Source: Brienomyrus brachyistius (lineage: Eukaryota; Chordata; Actinopteri; Osteoglossiformes; Mormyridae). Taken from it: a stretch of DNA of 64,000 nt. Of the stretch, positions 35,700-48,318 are shown in pieces (position 1 is the stretch's first letter; each line of letters starts with the position of its first letter). The notes beneath the pieces are model-generated. The model saw only the letters and a program-made list of their open reading frames with translations, ran no database searches and was not told the DNA's origin. Location: positions 13,598,536 through 13,662,535 of the forward strand of contig NC_064534.1 in the NCBI RefSeq assembly GCF_023856365.1, written 5' to 3'. The position numbers and the translations under genes were made by a program.

Positions 35700-36201
35700 G
35701 GCTTTCTGTGACAGTCGCAGCTCTGAGGAGCGCAGAGACCCGCAGAGGGTGATATGCTGCACCGAGTGAAAACACCAGGACACAATCGCTCACACTTCAG
35801 GACATCTACATCCAACATTGTAGGTCCAGGGCATTAAATGCTATCAAAGACACTCATCACCCATGTAATGTAGACCGTTTCAGTAGCTGGACCCAGGCAG
35901 GTGTCTCCGGGGGGCTTATGACCATGACTGAGAGGCTGAGGAGAAGCTTTCGTCCCCCAGGCCATTAGGATCATTGAAACCACCAATTAAAAAGTAAAAT
36001 AAGCCACCAATGCAACCTGCACTTAATTTTTTTCTCATATTGCATCTTTATATTATATATATTTTTGATATGTTTCTATATTTTATAATTAAATTTATGT
36101 CATCTGAAGTTTTCCTGCCACCTCGCTTACGGCACAGTCTCATTCGGCAGTTTCATTTCACTGCTGGAATACCGTGTACCACTACATTCATGCACGTGAC
36201 A

Positions 36202-36232
<31 letters not shown>
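35700..36232 (+). mobile_element. decayed non-LTR retrotransposon 3' end
   Basis: The stretch contains ggctgaggagaagctttcgt followed by cccccaggccattagg, matching the C-terminal coding end of a common fish LINE reverse-transcriptase polyprotein (the FFPQAIRLLN-type ending). A typical 3' UTR follows (gtttcatttcactgctgg, gacaaataataat), ending in an AAT tail. Frameshifts and stops leave no usable frame. The 5' part is missing, as expected from truncated target-primed insertion. Confidence 0.6.
36202..36230. repeat. (AAT)n microsatellite at a LINE tail
   Basis: About nine AAT units, probably grown from the LINE's terminal repeat. Confidence 0.9.
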
Positions 36233-36234
<2 letters not shown>

Positions 36235-36239
36235 TCATG

Positions 36240-37365
36240 AATCTTTATTAATTTGCCCTGCATCTGGTGCCCTCGGCGACAAGTTTTTCAGTGTTTAGAA
36301 ACTTCCCCCCTCCCAGGAGTAAAACTCAGTATTGCCTTGAATGCGAACAATGCCTGTTGAAATTAGAAATGCCAGTCATGTGATTCATGTCCTGAAGGAA
36401 CTCGGGTTTATGACATTGTTAATTGCAGTAGTGTCAATCATTTACAAATTCAAACGTGAAATATCATCCCTGCCTATGTAGATGTTCTCTTTTCAAATGC
36501 ATATACTGCTGTAATGTACATATGCACGTCCTCCATTGTATGACAGCTTAAATTTTAAAATACGAAGCTTCGCTGGGAGAACAACGAAAAAGTACCCTGT
36601 CGCTTTGTTCAGTCGCCCCTCCTACTTATTTCCTACTGTACTTAACAATAGTGTCACCTCTTAATTTTCTTGGATGAAATATCATATAAGCTGCAAGACT
36701 GGTTCTCTCTTTTATCAGGTAAGTGAAGTAGGCCGCGATTTGTAACAGGTGTCTGAACAACCTCTCAAAACATCGCACAATGGAGTTGAAAGAATAAAAT
36801 ATCACGGTATGCTTTTAGCGATGTTCGCTAACACAACGGCGCAGAGAGAAGTTCTATTGGGTGGGAAATGGGCCAGTGCAGCTCTGATCTTAAAACCCAC
36901 ATTTAAATGCACACTGTGTCCCTATATACTAAATTTAATGATCAATAAATAAATCAATTTATCCTCCAACTGGGTCGCGGTGCAAAGCATACATATAAAA
37001 ATAATGAACTTAATTGACACATCACCACCTACTGGTGTGGAATTATAAAGCGATATTAGCACTTTATATGGGTAAGAAACACAACGTGAAGAATATAGTA
37101 ATGAACCAGGTACCAGATCCAGGCTGTTTGCAAGCCCTACGTCCACTGAAAGATGCACCAATGTGAGGTGATACCAGTGCGCAGTACCTGGGCTTCCACC
37201 GGATGTTCATGTTCATGTTCACTGGGTTTCTGGCGGATTGGGCGTCACCGATCCCGTGTCAGGGAAACTGGAATGAGTCGCCATGTAGTGCCTCATAGTA
37301 ACGCAATTAAGTGTTCTAACAAACCTGTAGCCTCTGAAAAGCAGCGGTATGAATTTGAAATTATC
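36240..37365. other. gene-free intergenic DNA
   Basis: Anonymous AT-rich sequence with no recognisable exon. A weak CTCF-like match (12 of 14, minus strand) lies at 37022-37035. Confidence 0.45.
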
Positions 37366-37373
37366 TTTTAAAG

Positions 37374-37566
37374 AGGGGGTAGCCAATCTTATCCACAAAG
37401 GGGCGGTGTGTATGCAGGCTATTGGGACAACCTTTAGATCAGCTGTTCAAACCCAGGTGTAAGGAACCTTCAGCCAATCAGGCCTCTAATTAGTGACCTA
37501 ATGAGAGAGTTGCAGTGAAAACCTGCATTCCCAATGCCCATTTACGGATAAGATTGGCTACCCCTG
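37374..37566. mobile_element. hAT-type MITE with 8 bp target-site duplication
   Basis: The left end reads agggggtagccaatcttatc and the right end is its inverted partner gataagattggctacccctg. The first base and a few internal bases have drifted. The exact 8 bp ttttaaag flanks the element on both sides (37366-37373 and 37567-37574), the duplication length of the hAT superfamily. The 193 bp interior has no coding capacity, so it was mobilised by a transposase encoded elsewhere. Confidence 0.85.
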
Positions 37567-37574
37567 TTTTAAAG

Positions 37575-38770
37575 AATTAAATTATTAAATTATGCTAGAA
37601 ACACAAAATATATCATTCCTGATATCTTGTGCTCAAAATACAAGGCAAAGTTCAAATGTTACGCATGTCGAAGTCTATATTAATGCTTCCAAACCGCTGG
37701 AAACAAGATTATTGTTGTGTAGTGTTGTTACGCGGCGTGTGTCGTAAGTTAAACGCTAGAGGGCAGCGTACGGCTGCTTAAGGTAACGTGCAGCTCATAA
37801 GAAACTGGCATTTGTAGACTGAGGTTTGTGCTGCCACCTTGTTTATTAATGGTTTTCTTTTTAATAGTAATTTATATGACGAAATAATTGTGGAATTTAT
37901 AATTTTTTATGTTTGCGTAATGCAAAGTTTAATCATATTTATAAAGTAATCCAAACGACTTATGCCACTTATCCAAATCTCAGTACCCGCGTTAATCCTT
38001 TTTTTAATGAAAAAATATAAAGGTATATAAAAAGCAAACTTTAATATATTGACTCACTTTGATCCACGTAGAGGTACCAATCCGAATAAGCAGATGGCTT
38101 ATGGGGGGGACATGCAGACTGCACCCACGTGTGTGCAGGTGTGGGGTTACACTGCTGCCCACCGAGCCCTTGTGAAATAACATCTGTTACAATTCATGTC
38201 AATTATGACAAATTTTCTTTTTGTCTTAGCATTTTTTACTGGTGCTGTCCACCCTTCTTTCTGTCACCTGTATGTACACCTGTGTGCTGGCTATCCTAAA
38301 CGGGTCCTGGATGTAATCTACTTCGGCCATAAGCAGTCATTTTCTACAACGAATCTGAAGTAATCAAATCATGCCGTCCTACAGTCAAACAAGAGGGAAA
38401 TGAACTATGACAACTATGAGAACTATGAGACGTGTTACTTCTTCTCTTCAGTGAAACAATAGTAATTATCAGCCTCTGTCAACCTTATAAACAAAAATAA
38501 CTGTTTATTCTTCATAGCAATCCAATTCCAATTTGTTGGAAAATAATCCTATTTAGTTAAAATGACGCTTACAAATTACTTATTGACCGGCAAAACTCCC
38601 TCTGTAGTGTAAAAGATGAAAGTTTATAACCAGAGACGTAAAAAAGTTATTCAAAGATGACAATGTAAAAGCTGTGGAAGCCACATTCAGAATTTGGTAG
38701 CTGCATGATTGCCTTCCATCTGTGAACATGTGATTTTATTTGTTGACTTGGCAAGTACGGCTCTGCATCC
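37575..38770. other. gene-free intergenic DNA
   Basis: No gene is recognised. A partial CTCF-like match (12 of 14, plus strand) sits at 37753-37766. Confidence 0.45.
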
Positions 38771-38777
38771 ATAGTCT

Positions 38778-38896
38778 CCAGGATAGCCTCCGGGATAGGG
38801 TCCGGGATTGCCCCTGGAATAGCTTATGGGATAGCCCCCGGGATAGGCTCTGCGATAGGCCCTGGGATGGGCTCCAGGATAGCCCCTGGATAGGCT
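38778..38896 (+). repeat. 12 bp minisatellite, about ten units
   Basis: Nine consecutive 12 bp units and a final 11 bp unit follow the pattern c(c/t)gggatag(g/c)c(c/t). Examples are ccaggatagcct, ccgggatagggt and ccgggataggct. The array is built from the ggatagGCTCCAGG phrase of the fish retroposon-like repeat whose tail follows directly at 38897-38954. Confidence 0.85.
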
Positions 38897-38954
38897 GTGG
38901 ACCCCGACAACCCTGAATAGGACAAGCAGTTACAGAAAATGGATGGATGGATAC
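38897..38954 (+). repeat. 3' tail of fish interspersed repeat (GGATGG end)
   Basis: It reads ggaccccgacaaccctgaat, then aggacaagcagttacagaaa, then atggatggatgg, the standard tail of the same family seen at 6.2, 58.0 and 63.2 kb. Confidence 0.65.
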
Positions 38955-41600
38955 ATTTGGAAAGTAGCCTATATAATATCATGCAAATTTTCACAGCTCA
39001 CAGGTGTCATGTCTTGCCCCTCATGTCCGCCTGACCCTCCTGTCTCCTCCTTATGTGGCCCTCATGAGCCGTGCCTGTTGTTTGTTATCCCTTGTTAGCC
39101 TTAGTATTTAAGTACCTGTTTGCTTCGTCAGCCCCAGTCCGGTAATTGATGTCATGCCTTCTATCTGCCCATGTCCTTCCCAGTACTCATCTTCTTGTTT
39201 TGACCCCTTGCGGCTCCGTTTATTTCCTGGCTTCTGTTCAGCCAAGTTAACCCCTTTTATGTTCGGCCAAGCACCTGCCTTGGGGGTCCTTCCTGTGACA
39301 ATGTGTGAGTGACTTGGGCCAAGTCGAAATTTACAGGACTCTTGGAAATACTCTATAAATGGTATGAATACTTCCTTGATTGCAAAAACATATCAAAACA
39401 TGAACTGCTGCAATTAAAAGGTAGGAAAAGGCATAATAATATAATTTTTAGTTGAAGTTTTGAAGCTGGAAGACAACTAAAACTGCTTTGACTCTTAACT
39501 CGGCCCACTGAGGACATCTAGTGGTTCCAAATGTATCATTTATGTGCCTACCACGTTAAAATTCTAGCAATTACTTCTTCCCAAAAACCCCATCCAGGGG
39601 TACACCCCTGCCTTCTGCCTAACGCTGCCTGATACTCACTCCAACCCTGGCAAGAATAAGCAGTTGAAAGGTGGATCTGCGGTTTTCTTAGCAAACTGAT
39701 AGAAATATCATAATTCTGATGTCATAATTCTTATACGACAAAATCCACCAATACTCAATACAGAGTAGAATTGATGATTTATCCCATAATATTAATGCAT
39801 CTTAGTGAGTAGGAGCCAGAGGTTGGGTAACTGTAGAGAGCTTTCTTTGTGCACCATAGCTTCAAATACTCACTATGATGTCTGCGAAACCAGCACTGAC
39901 ACAAAGACCCTTTCAGTGCCTGGGTTACATGGTGTTTGACTGTGCCCCCATGCGTGTTAGCTATCTAAAAAGTCATATAAATCTTTATCACTTGGTTATC
40001 TTGTCTTTGTAGGAAAGAGAAACATCATTTTAGGGAAGCAAATGTAATGTTTGTGAGATGAGAATGTTTTGCTGCTGGCACAGAAACATCTATCCGGAAG
40101 AAAGACTGGAAACAAAGGCATGGCTTCCCATACACACAGGATAAGGTAACGTCAGTGTCAAGCATCATGTCTCTCAGGCTGAAGGACTTTTTTAATCGTT
40201 ATTTCGCCCCATTCCCTCTGTATGGAAAATAGTTTCCTTTCAGAATAAGCAAAACGTATCAAACAACATAAAACGAACCATCATGGAATGAAAACAATCT
40301 ACGGTCCTTTTCATCGACTGTCACAACATCATAAGACATTGTTAATTGTTTTTTTTTTTTTACAGCATACAACGCAAAACAAAGACTTTTGTACAACATC
40401 CTGTTTTTCCTCCTCTTTTGCCATTTTAATAACGGAAAACTAACTGCGCTGATTTACACTCAGCTGCAATAACATGGCGACACTCACTGATGAGGAAATT
40501 CTGAGGAGTGAACATTAAACAACCTCAAGAGGGGTCTATACAACAGTGCCCCGACCCCAGCCGCACCCCCCACCCCCACCCCCCGCCACAGTGATGTTGC
40601 CAAAAAAACGTGAGTAAATAAACATCAGAGACCAAAAATGAGACCAAAGATGGACACTAGAAAGGTGTCGAGAATTCGGTGACTTCAGGCCATAAAGGTA
40701 GGATAGTCAGGACAACGGGGTATGAGATCCTGATTGCTCCAAAGTTGGGCCATCGGAGTCCATCCCAACGGCAGGTCTGTCAGCACAAGGAGCAGGGAGC
40801 AGTGTCCGTGATGAAGAGCAGACCACCCTTCCCACGAGTCCCGGCCTCTGCAGCTCACAGAGAGTGATTTAACATTCTCTCACTGCTTATCCCTGCTTCC
40901 TTTATGACGTCACACGTTTCATTTTACTGCAGTGTGGACCTAGTTCAACACACAAATCTATATGAAATGTATTAATCCTCTATCTATTAGTCCTTTTTTT
41001 TGGGGGGTGGGGGGGGGGTAGAGTTGACCTTATTCTTGAGCACTGCACAGGAGATACTCACAGGTTCACTGGGAAATGTCATCGCTTGAGAGGCAGAATT
41101 CGGGTACGAAGTTAGACCCTATATTAGCAATACACTCGGGACCATATAACTTTCAAATATAATATGTTGACTTTAAGAAGAATCTAATTAAAGTGTGTGA
41201 CACACCAGGGTGTGTGCAGCTTGGGGAGTGTTCAGGGATGGGAAGTGCCAGTATAAGCCTTTGTTTCAGGTACCACAAAAGCCTGCATTTAAAAGAACTT
41301 CCACCGTACCCCTCCTTGCCATCCCTTGGAGCCTCTGCACTGGCTCCCTAATTGGTCCTCGCCTGGCTTGATTGGGCCAGTGCGGCTGTAGCTGGGGGCA
41401 GTGATGGGGCAGGACCTGGCTGCCTTTCTGGCATGAATACGCGCACATTTTTTAGCTTTATATTTGTTACAGCTAAGCAACTTGCGCCACACCTTAAAAC
41501 GTAGCTTCTGCCATTGTAGCCAAGCACAGATAAATGTACCAAAAAGCACAAAGGGTGCAGTAGCAAAATCTGACACGTGTGATGAGATGAAATGGACTGA
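38955..41600. other. gene-free intergenic DNA
   Basis: No gene is recognised. It contains C-rich and G-rich low-complexity patches (near 40560-40590 and 41000-41020). Open frames are all short and unrecognised. Confidence 0.45.
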
Positions 41601-41609
41601 CATGTGCAG

Positions 41610-41745
41610 AGGCGTACCTAGAATTTCCGGGTCCTCTGACAAAATGTCATCTTCGGCCCCCACCCGGTATAATTTTACGCATTAAATGGCCCCTGCAAAG
41701 TGCTGGGTCCAGTGAATCTTCCTGGGTGTCCATGCCACTGGACAT
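41610..41745 (+). repeat. dispersed repeat fragment (partner at 5.5 kb)
   Basis: It starts with gcagaggcgtacctagaatt, followed by the cctctgacaaaatgtcatct phrase shared with 5.5 kb. It is a diverged copy of an unclassified interspersed repeat. Confidence 0.45.
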
Positions 41746-42061
41746 GATCAGCCTGCAAAGACCAGAGGGTTGGAAAAAAAATCACACCTCTCTGGTGATA
41801 TACAGTATTTATATAGCTAATGCACAGTTAAATGAGCTACACATATACAGGTGTATGTGTCTCCTAAGGATGAGATCAGAGTGTTCCTGAGATTTACCGG
41901 TGGGGGTGTGTGTGTCAGTCGCCAACTCTGTGAAACGGAGGGTCGCAAACTGAAAGGTCCCGCCGGGAAATTCTCTTATGTATTAAAATCATTCTGCGTT
42001 GAATGCTGCTAAATCAGAAAAAAAAACTTTTCTTCAGGCCTTAAACCTTATTATGGTAGGT

Positions 42062-42078
42062 GGGGGGGGGGGGGGGGG
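42062..42078. repeat. poly-G tract (17 G)
   Basis: Uninterrupted run of 17 guanines. Confidence 0.9.
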
Positions 42079-42666
42079 TCTGCAGATATATAACACCAAG
42101 ACGTCATTCATACCAGCATTGTGTGGTCTGGCTATGACTTTGCCCCTTTAAGGTGACAGGCCTGTGGTGTTTCAGGCACTCAGACCCGGGGGGAGGGGGG
42201 TGGTTTTGGGGTGTGGAGACACAAAAGCCACCGCTGTACTATTCTAAAAGGCAGGGAATGGGGAAAGGGAACCCTCTATTGGTCACGTGTGGGATCGGGA
42301 CTGGAATTAGCCTCTCTGATTAGCTGTCAGCCCGGCTGCTACCAACTTCTCTACGGTTCAAGGAAATCTAATCCAGTCACCAACCCCCCCCCGAAGTTAA
42401 TTCACATTTTTGACCAGTTCCACCACCTGCGCACCTGATTTTACGGGCCAACTAATTATAAAGTCCCAGATTACCTGTCTCTGGCATGCAGGTGGGCTGG
42501 AATAAAATGCGGACTGGCCCTGAGGGGCTGAGGATCGGCTGGAGAACCGCTGGGCTACATCAGCCACATTCTGCAGATAAAAGGCAGGAGTGACATTTTT
42601 CCATCCATTGTGTATCGCCAAAGCTACAGGCCTTTCTGTCTCTGCTGCTCATTCTACTTCTTAGCT

Positions 42667-42686
42667 GGGGGGGGGGGGGGGGGGGG
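42667..42686. repeat. poly-G tract (20 G)
   Basis: Uninterrupted run of 20 guanines, the longest homopolymer of this kind in the window. Confidence 0.9.
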
Positions 42687-42949
42687 AGAGGGCACGGGGA
42701 CAAAATGACCGAAACACCACATGAAAAAGGATTTCAACTTTGATGTAACTAAATCACAATTACAAAAATGGCTACAAAGGTGAGTCACGTCAGGCTGAAG
42801 GCCAATTAGCAGCATGTGTCGGCCATAAAAAGGGCTGACGATCCACACTTTGATACGCGAGTTTTCAAAGCAACGTGAGGAAAGTAGCCGACTTCGCGTC
42901 AATGCCAAATATTTGGCACCCAAACGGCAGGCACATCGGTGACAACAAA

Positions 42950-43935
42950 CACAAAATTACTCAATGTGTCGAGGGGAGTGGTCTCTAAGATTATGACATC
43001 ATGTGCCAAACATGGTCCAACGGCACCAGGCAAACATACACAGCGTCATCGTCAGAAATGGCCGGTCACATAGCATAGCTGCTAAACAACTGAATCAGCA
43101 TCTCTGTAACCCAGTCTTAACTAAAATTACATCACAAGCTTCATACAGTAGGAATCTGTGGCAAAGTTGCTTTCTGGAAGCAGCTTGTACCTTGTACCCA
43201 AACCCATACAGATGTCAAACCTAGACCTCTGAGCAATGTAAGGAATATCATGCTCTTACAGTCATCTTTCACCCTTTTTCCTACGTCGGAATGAGTTCAA
43301 CTTCAGGAGAAAGCCAAAGGACACCCCCAACTCACAACGTCTGTCGCCAGCTGTTAAAAAAGGTGGGAGGGGGCCCATAATGGTATGAGCACCCACCTTT
43401 CGGGAATCGTTAGGTCCAATGATTTCATCATACGACGGCCAGGGGCTTACAACATTTTACTGGACATTTTACTGGACATTGTTCCCACATTAAATCCCCA
43501 TATTCTGAGATGATAATGCCCCCAACACGCTGCTAACTAAATTAAAAGGTGGCTTTCATGACCTCCAGGATGATGTTTGATGCCTTCCAAGGCCTCTCGG
43601 TTTGTCCAATGGGAAGTTCTGCCATAAATGGGGAGGACACTGTAAATAATTCGGGGGACTCGTATGTGGACAGGGACCCTGGAACATGCTGGCAGTCTGG
43701 GGACCGGGGTCCCAGGACATCAAATCTGTGAAGCAGATTTCCAGTCCCTTCGACTCAGTACTGCAAGCTGTCCATATTGAAAAATGGCCCAAAATCATCG
43801 CGGAAAGCTCAGGACCTGTATGACATCGTTCCGAGGACGACTGGAGCGGTCCAAAGGGAGGTCTTGTTTCTTACTGGGTCCTCGATATTAAAATGTTGTT
43901 GGGTATCTGTGTAATTTTGTCCACCCTTGATATGG
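42950..43935 (+). mobile_element. second, highly decayed Tc1-like transposon
   Basis: The 3' part (43740-43870) preserves a Tc1 transposase C-terminus: gacctgtatgacatcgttcc, gaggacgactggagc, then ccaaagggaggtc, recalling the DLYDxIPRRxxAV...KGG block. The probable right terminus is gtaattttgtccacccttga. On the left, cacaaaattac near 42949-42959 matches about 10 bp of its inverted complement. A frame at 43003-43224 resembles the N-terminal helix-turn-helix region only weakly. It belongs to a different Tc1 family from the 16.3 kb element, and its exact ends are uncertain. Confidence 0.5.
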
Positions 43936-43939
43936 TTAC

Positions 43940-46600
43940 CTTCAGTTATTTAAAAAAAATAATCATTTTCCTAACCATGCTTTTAAATAGCGTATAATGT
44001 TACCTACGTATAGGGTTATGTATTTAATGAGGCAATCCATTTTAAATGCCTTACTCAAAAGGACGACAATGGGTAATTTTCCCCTCTCTCCTCGTGGCGA
44101 AATGAATTTCCTTCCTTCTTCATTTCACCAAAAAAATGCCACCATTTCAGATCCTAAATTCAAAAGCCCTGTCCTCAGGCCACATATAAATACGTATACG
44201 AATGCATCTGCACTTATATCCCTACGTGTATGTGTATATATGCACGTACCCGGGTGTGTGCGCGCAATTAACTTCATCAATAATACACAGCCCGTCAATC
44301 TTCCCTTCTCTTGTCCCAACAACTTCCTGTCTGAGAGTAAGTGCCGCAGCCCAGAGAGCGATGGCTGTGGCTCGCTGGAAACAGGAGATGGACGACAGCT
44401 CCGCACACTGGAATTTGAAACCTCCACTACCTGGGCGTCATGCAGATACTGCCGATTAAAATTCACCTGGGGTTGGGCTTGAAAGACAGTAATCCATCAG
44501 TTTCAATTAAATCTAAAAACCCGTCACGAAACAAAATCTTTTCAAAAGTTGTGGGTTTTGTTTCCATTGCATTGTACCTGATATTTATCTGTTTTTTCTT
44601 TTATCACAATGTTACATCATAATGCAACATACCCACTAACATTAAGACAAATCTGCTAGACAAATTTATTAGCCCAATTATCCGCAATTAACGCTGATAA
44701 ACAGGATGGTGTCACTTTAGTGTTTGTAAATGATCCCTACAGTAGCTTTCTTAAACCAAGTACCTTTAGCTAATTGGTTTAGTTGTGGGTTTGGCCACTT
44801 GAAGTCAATTATGCTAAGACAATGGAGGGGGAGGGGCATGTACACACAAACAAACAACAAACATCACACAGCGATCTAACACTAAAATGCCAGAGAGAGA
44901 CCCCAAACCCACCTGAAAGTGACTGGATTCGTTTTTCCTTTTTTCAGTTTCCACTGAGGGCGTTGAAGTGTGCTGGCTGTTATCTTCTGCAGAAGACCTT
45001 CTAAGGGTCTTCGTGTTGTTATTGTGTCTCACTGTGCGAGAGTGTCAGTAAGCGTGTCTGTTGTCCGTATGTGTGCATGTACAGGTTCACAACCTATGTA
45101 ACAAACAGAGATGACAGAAGCATTGTCACTTTACTGTCTTTTTACCAAAAGACTTTTTGTATGTTTGTATTAATGTTGACATGGGGAAGGAAACTCTAAT
45201 GAGACTATGATAGGAAGTCCCCACAATGATGGGACCCAGAATGTCTCCATGTATGTGTCTACGTGTCACTTTTGTGTGTGTTGTTCCTCTTTAAAGACTA
45301 GATAAACTTGATTAGCATTCAAACTAGAACTTAAAAACCTCCCCTAACTTGCAAGTATAAAAAAATGTTAAGTGATGAGAAAGTATCAATCATTCGCTGG
45401 AGAATAATGGATTTCCTTATGCTACCCCTAATACCTTTCTGCCAGAATCTCCCCCAGTGCCTGTCAGGCAGTATGCAGGCCTGGGAGGGAGCCCCCCCCC
45501 CACGCTCTCTGAGGCCATCTTTGGCACTCTGTGATAGTTATGCGGGCTGTCAGTGGAGAAAAAGAACACACACCATCAGGTGTATTTCAGAAATTGCATG
45601 TGTATGGGATTACGCTGAAAAGGAAAGATTTCCGATTGAGAAGTTCTTCTTTCTCAAAGATCGGAATCTCAAATAACACTTTGATGAAGATCTCTGGTGA
45701 CAAATTGGTCGGGAGAAGGATCTTTCTGGCATACCTCAATAGATCTGAAAACTTGACTCTCCTTTCAGTAGCTATCAGCCACCTATGCTCCTTTATGATT
45801 AATTAGGGTATTTTGTGGCAATCGTTACTTAACTTGCTTCTTGTGTTACGGTGACGGAACAAATGGCGGGATTAAGTAAGGGGGATCCTCTGTAAGACTA
45901 GAGGAGCCGCCGAAGCTCTGGGTGGGTAGCGTCGGCTCGGTGCTCTGAGCGTTCACACAACATGGAGGTGCAATTAAGTCATTAAGTCATCAAACTGGAC
46001 ACTTTCAAATCCCCCAGGTTCTCCCTCGTTCCACTTCTGAGCTTCCCTGCACTGCAAAGGTTGACAATGAAACAATAGCGGTCCAGTTTTTTGTTACACC
46101 TCGGTGGGTTAGCGAATACGCCTTCTGCGATAATTTCTCTGGAACTGTACGATATTAATTTCTCTCCCTGCCAAAATACAACACTAAAGAACACATATTA
46201 AGGATTGATTGTTGCAGTTATTTTTTTCCTGGATACAAATCATCTTATCAGCAGTAACCATACAAAGACATTTGCGTGAAAAGAGTGCCTTTCAAGTGCC
46301 ATATAAAATTTATTACCCATAGCAAAATATTAAGATACTTCAGAAGTATATATACACACAAGTAATATACTCATATATGAATATATGTTACTAACGTATG
46401 AGTTACATCATCACCATTTTACAATTATATCAGTTGACGATATGAATGCACACCTGGATCGAGACATTAAATACAGCACCCATTATTTACATATTAGTTC
46501 TGAGTTAATGATATCTCTTAGATGCGATTCCCAGGGGTTGCTGTGCAGTTTAGGGGGATGTGTATACATATTTTTTTAAAAGAAATTTTAGGGATATAGA
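43940..46600. other. gene-free intergenic DNA
   Basis: A 161-codon frame (43997-44482) has no family resemblance. A diverged minus-strand relative of the tgtgggga repeat lies near 45170-45260. No exon or promoter is supported. Confidence 0.45.
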
Positions 46601-46610
46601 ACCAGACATT

Positions 46611-46740
46611 TAGCCACGTAGTAAAATAACGGGTTTGAACCCCCACCCTCAGAAATTTGTTACCGATCAGGTACGTAGCCACGTAGTTAAATCACGAGAT
46701 TGAACCGCCTCTAAATTTTCTTCAGCCTTTCGGTCAGAAA
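46611..46740 (+). repeat. two tandem units of about 65 bp
   Basis: tagccacgtagtaaaataac at 46611 recurs as tagccacgtagttaaatcac at 46676. Each is followed by a (g)ggtttgaacc or gattgaacc phrase. This is a tandem duplication inside an unclassified interspersed repeat; the following c/g-rich part runs to about 46840. Confidence 0.6.
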
Positions 46741-47627
46741 GATCTAAGTAGGGGTACCTCCCTCCCGAAACGAAAAAATATACTGGGGGGGGGGCGGTGC
46801 TGGTGCCTCCACGAAATTTATTTCTGGCTACTGGCCTGTGCAGAACCCCTTCAGCAGATATCCTGTGGGTTCGGAAAATTCGGCACGTTAACATACTTAT
46901 CTTGCATTTGCTCATTGTTAAAACGCTAAAATATACAGCTAACCGCTGTTATTATGAGGCAAAATTAGATAAAGTAACGGACCAGCATTGATCCAGAAAA
47001 TTTTTATTCGTTAGTAATTTACCGGTGGCTTTCAGACAGGCTACATGCAAGTCGAGGTTTGTACGTTTCGAAAAATTGAAAATGGTGGACCTGTACGGCG
47101 AAATATAAAATATTATTTATCAGTAAACATGAACATAATGCAATGCAACATAATACAAAGAAAAATACCACAGTTGTAATTTTAACTATAGCGTCATATT
47201 TTATTTAGTAAAAAAAGAAAAAAAAGATGCAGAACATATTTATGTTTTCTTAATTAGTGAAGCCGTGCAGAACATTTCAGTTATTAGGCAGTTGATCTAC
47301 TTAGATATCTGCTTTAATATTTACTTAATATTACCATTATTGAAATAGTCTCGCATATCTTGTCCACAGCCGCTGCAGATTTCTCTATGAGGTCTCATTT
47401 GCTGACAGGGCCACATCGTTTAAACTCAACCGCACTGTGAATTTCTGCATAGTATAAATTTTAGGGCATTCTAACTTGTAACCTGTACCTCATTTAATAT
47501 CATTTAAATTACGGTTTAATCCAGCGTCTATAGGGAAAAATAAGAAACCAATAACTGCTGAAATCAAATTGTAAAATAATTCGTTTAAACCCAAAACCAC
47601 CATTTTATATTTATTGAAATTGATGTC

Positions 47628-47668
47628 AATAATAATAATAATAATAATAATAAAAAGAAGAAGAAGAA
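47628..47668. repeat. (AAT)n(AAG)n compound microsatellite
   Basis: About eight AAT units are followed by about four AAG units. Confidence 0.9.
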
Positions 47669-48029
47669 TAACAAGAAGAAATTACAAATATTTTTCAGAT
47701 ATACAGCTCGAGAAAGTAAAACTGCATTACTTCGAGAGTAAAAAAATATATACGTGAGATTTTATGCCTGGCGTTTCCCCCCTTTAACCGCATTAGACAG
47801 AAAAGAAACGCCGAAATCAAAAACATATGCAATACGCCTAATTATATAGAAAAATAAAAAAATTACCGATCCTTAGGCATGCGTATTATTGAGATGGTAC
47901 CAAGAAAGCATGTTGAAACACGCAGGCCTATACTAAATAAAAACAGCAACGTCGACAATAACAACAATTATTATTACTACTACTATTAATAATAAGAAGA
48001 AATAACGATGTCGACGACACACTAGCAGC

Positions 48030-48275
48030 CGTCGGTGGGTCTTCGGCTGGAAGGAACTGCAACCCTAAAGTGACGAGGCCTCCTGCACGCAGTCCCTGAA
48101 ACGGCGGTCCGTTCTGAGTGCCGGAGAGCTTCCTTTGGAGTTCTGAAGTCGTTTTCTCAGTTAGGCTGTACCTTTTCTCCCCGTTAACATCTTATTATTC
48201 GTAATATCGTCGTAAACACCGGTTAGCATATTCTGCTAGTTCTTCCTCAGTTCAACTAAATGAACATTGATGATG

Positions 48276-48318
<43 letters not shown>

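Noticed and set aside
43997..44482. 161-codon frame near 44 kb
   Set aside because: No domain or family resemblance; composition typical of a chance frame.
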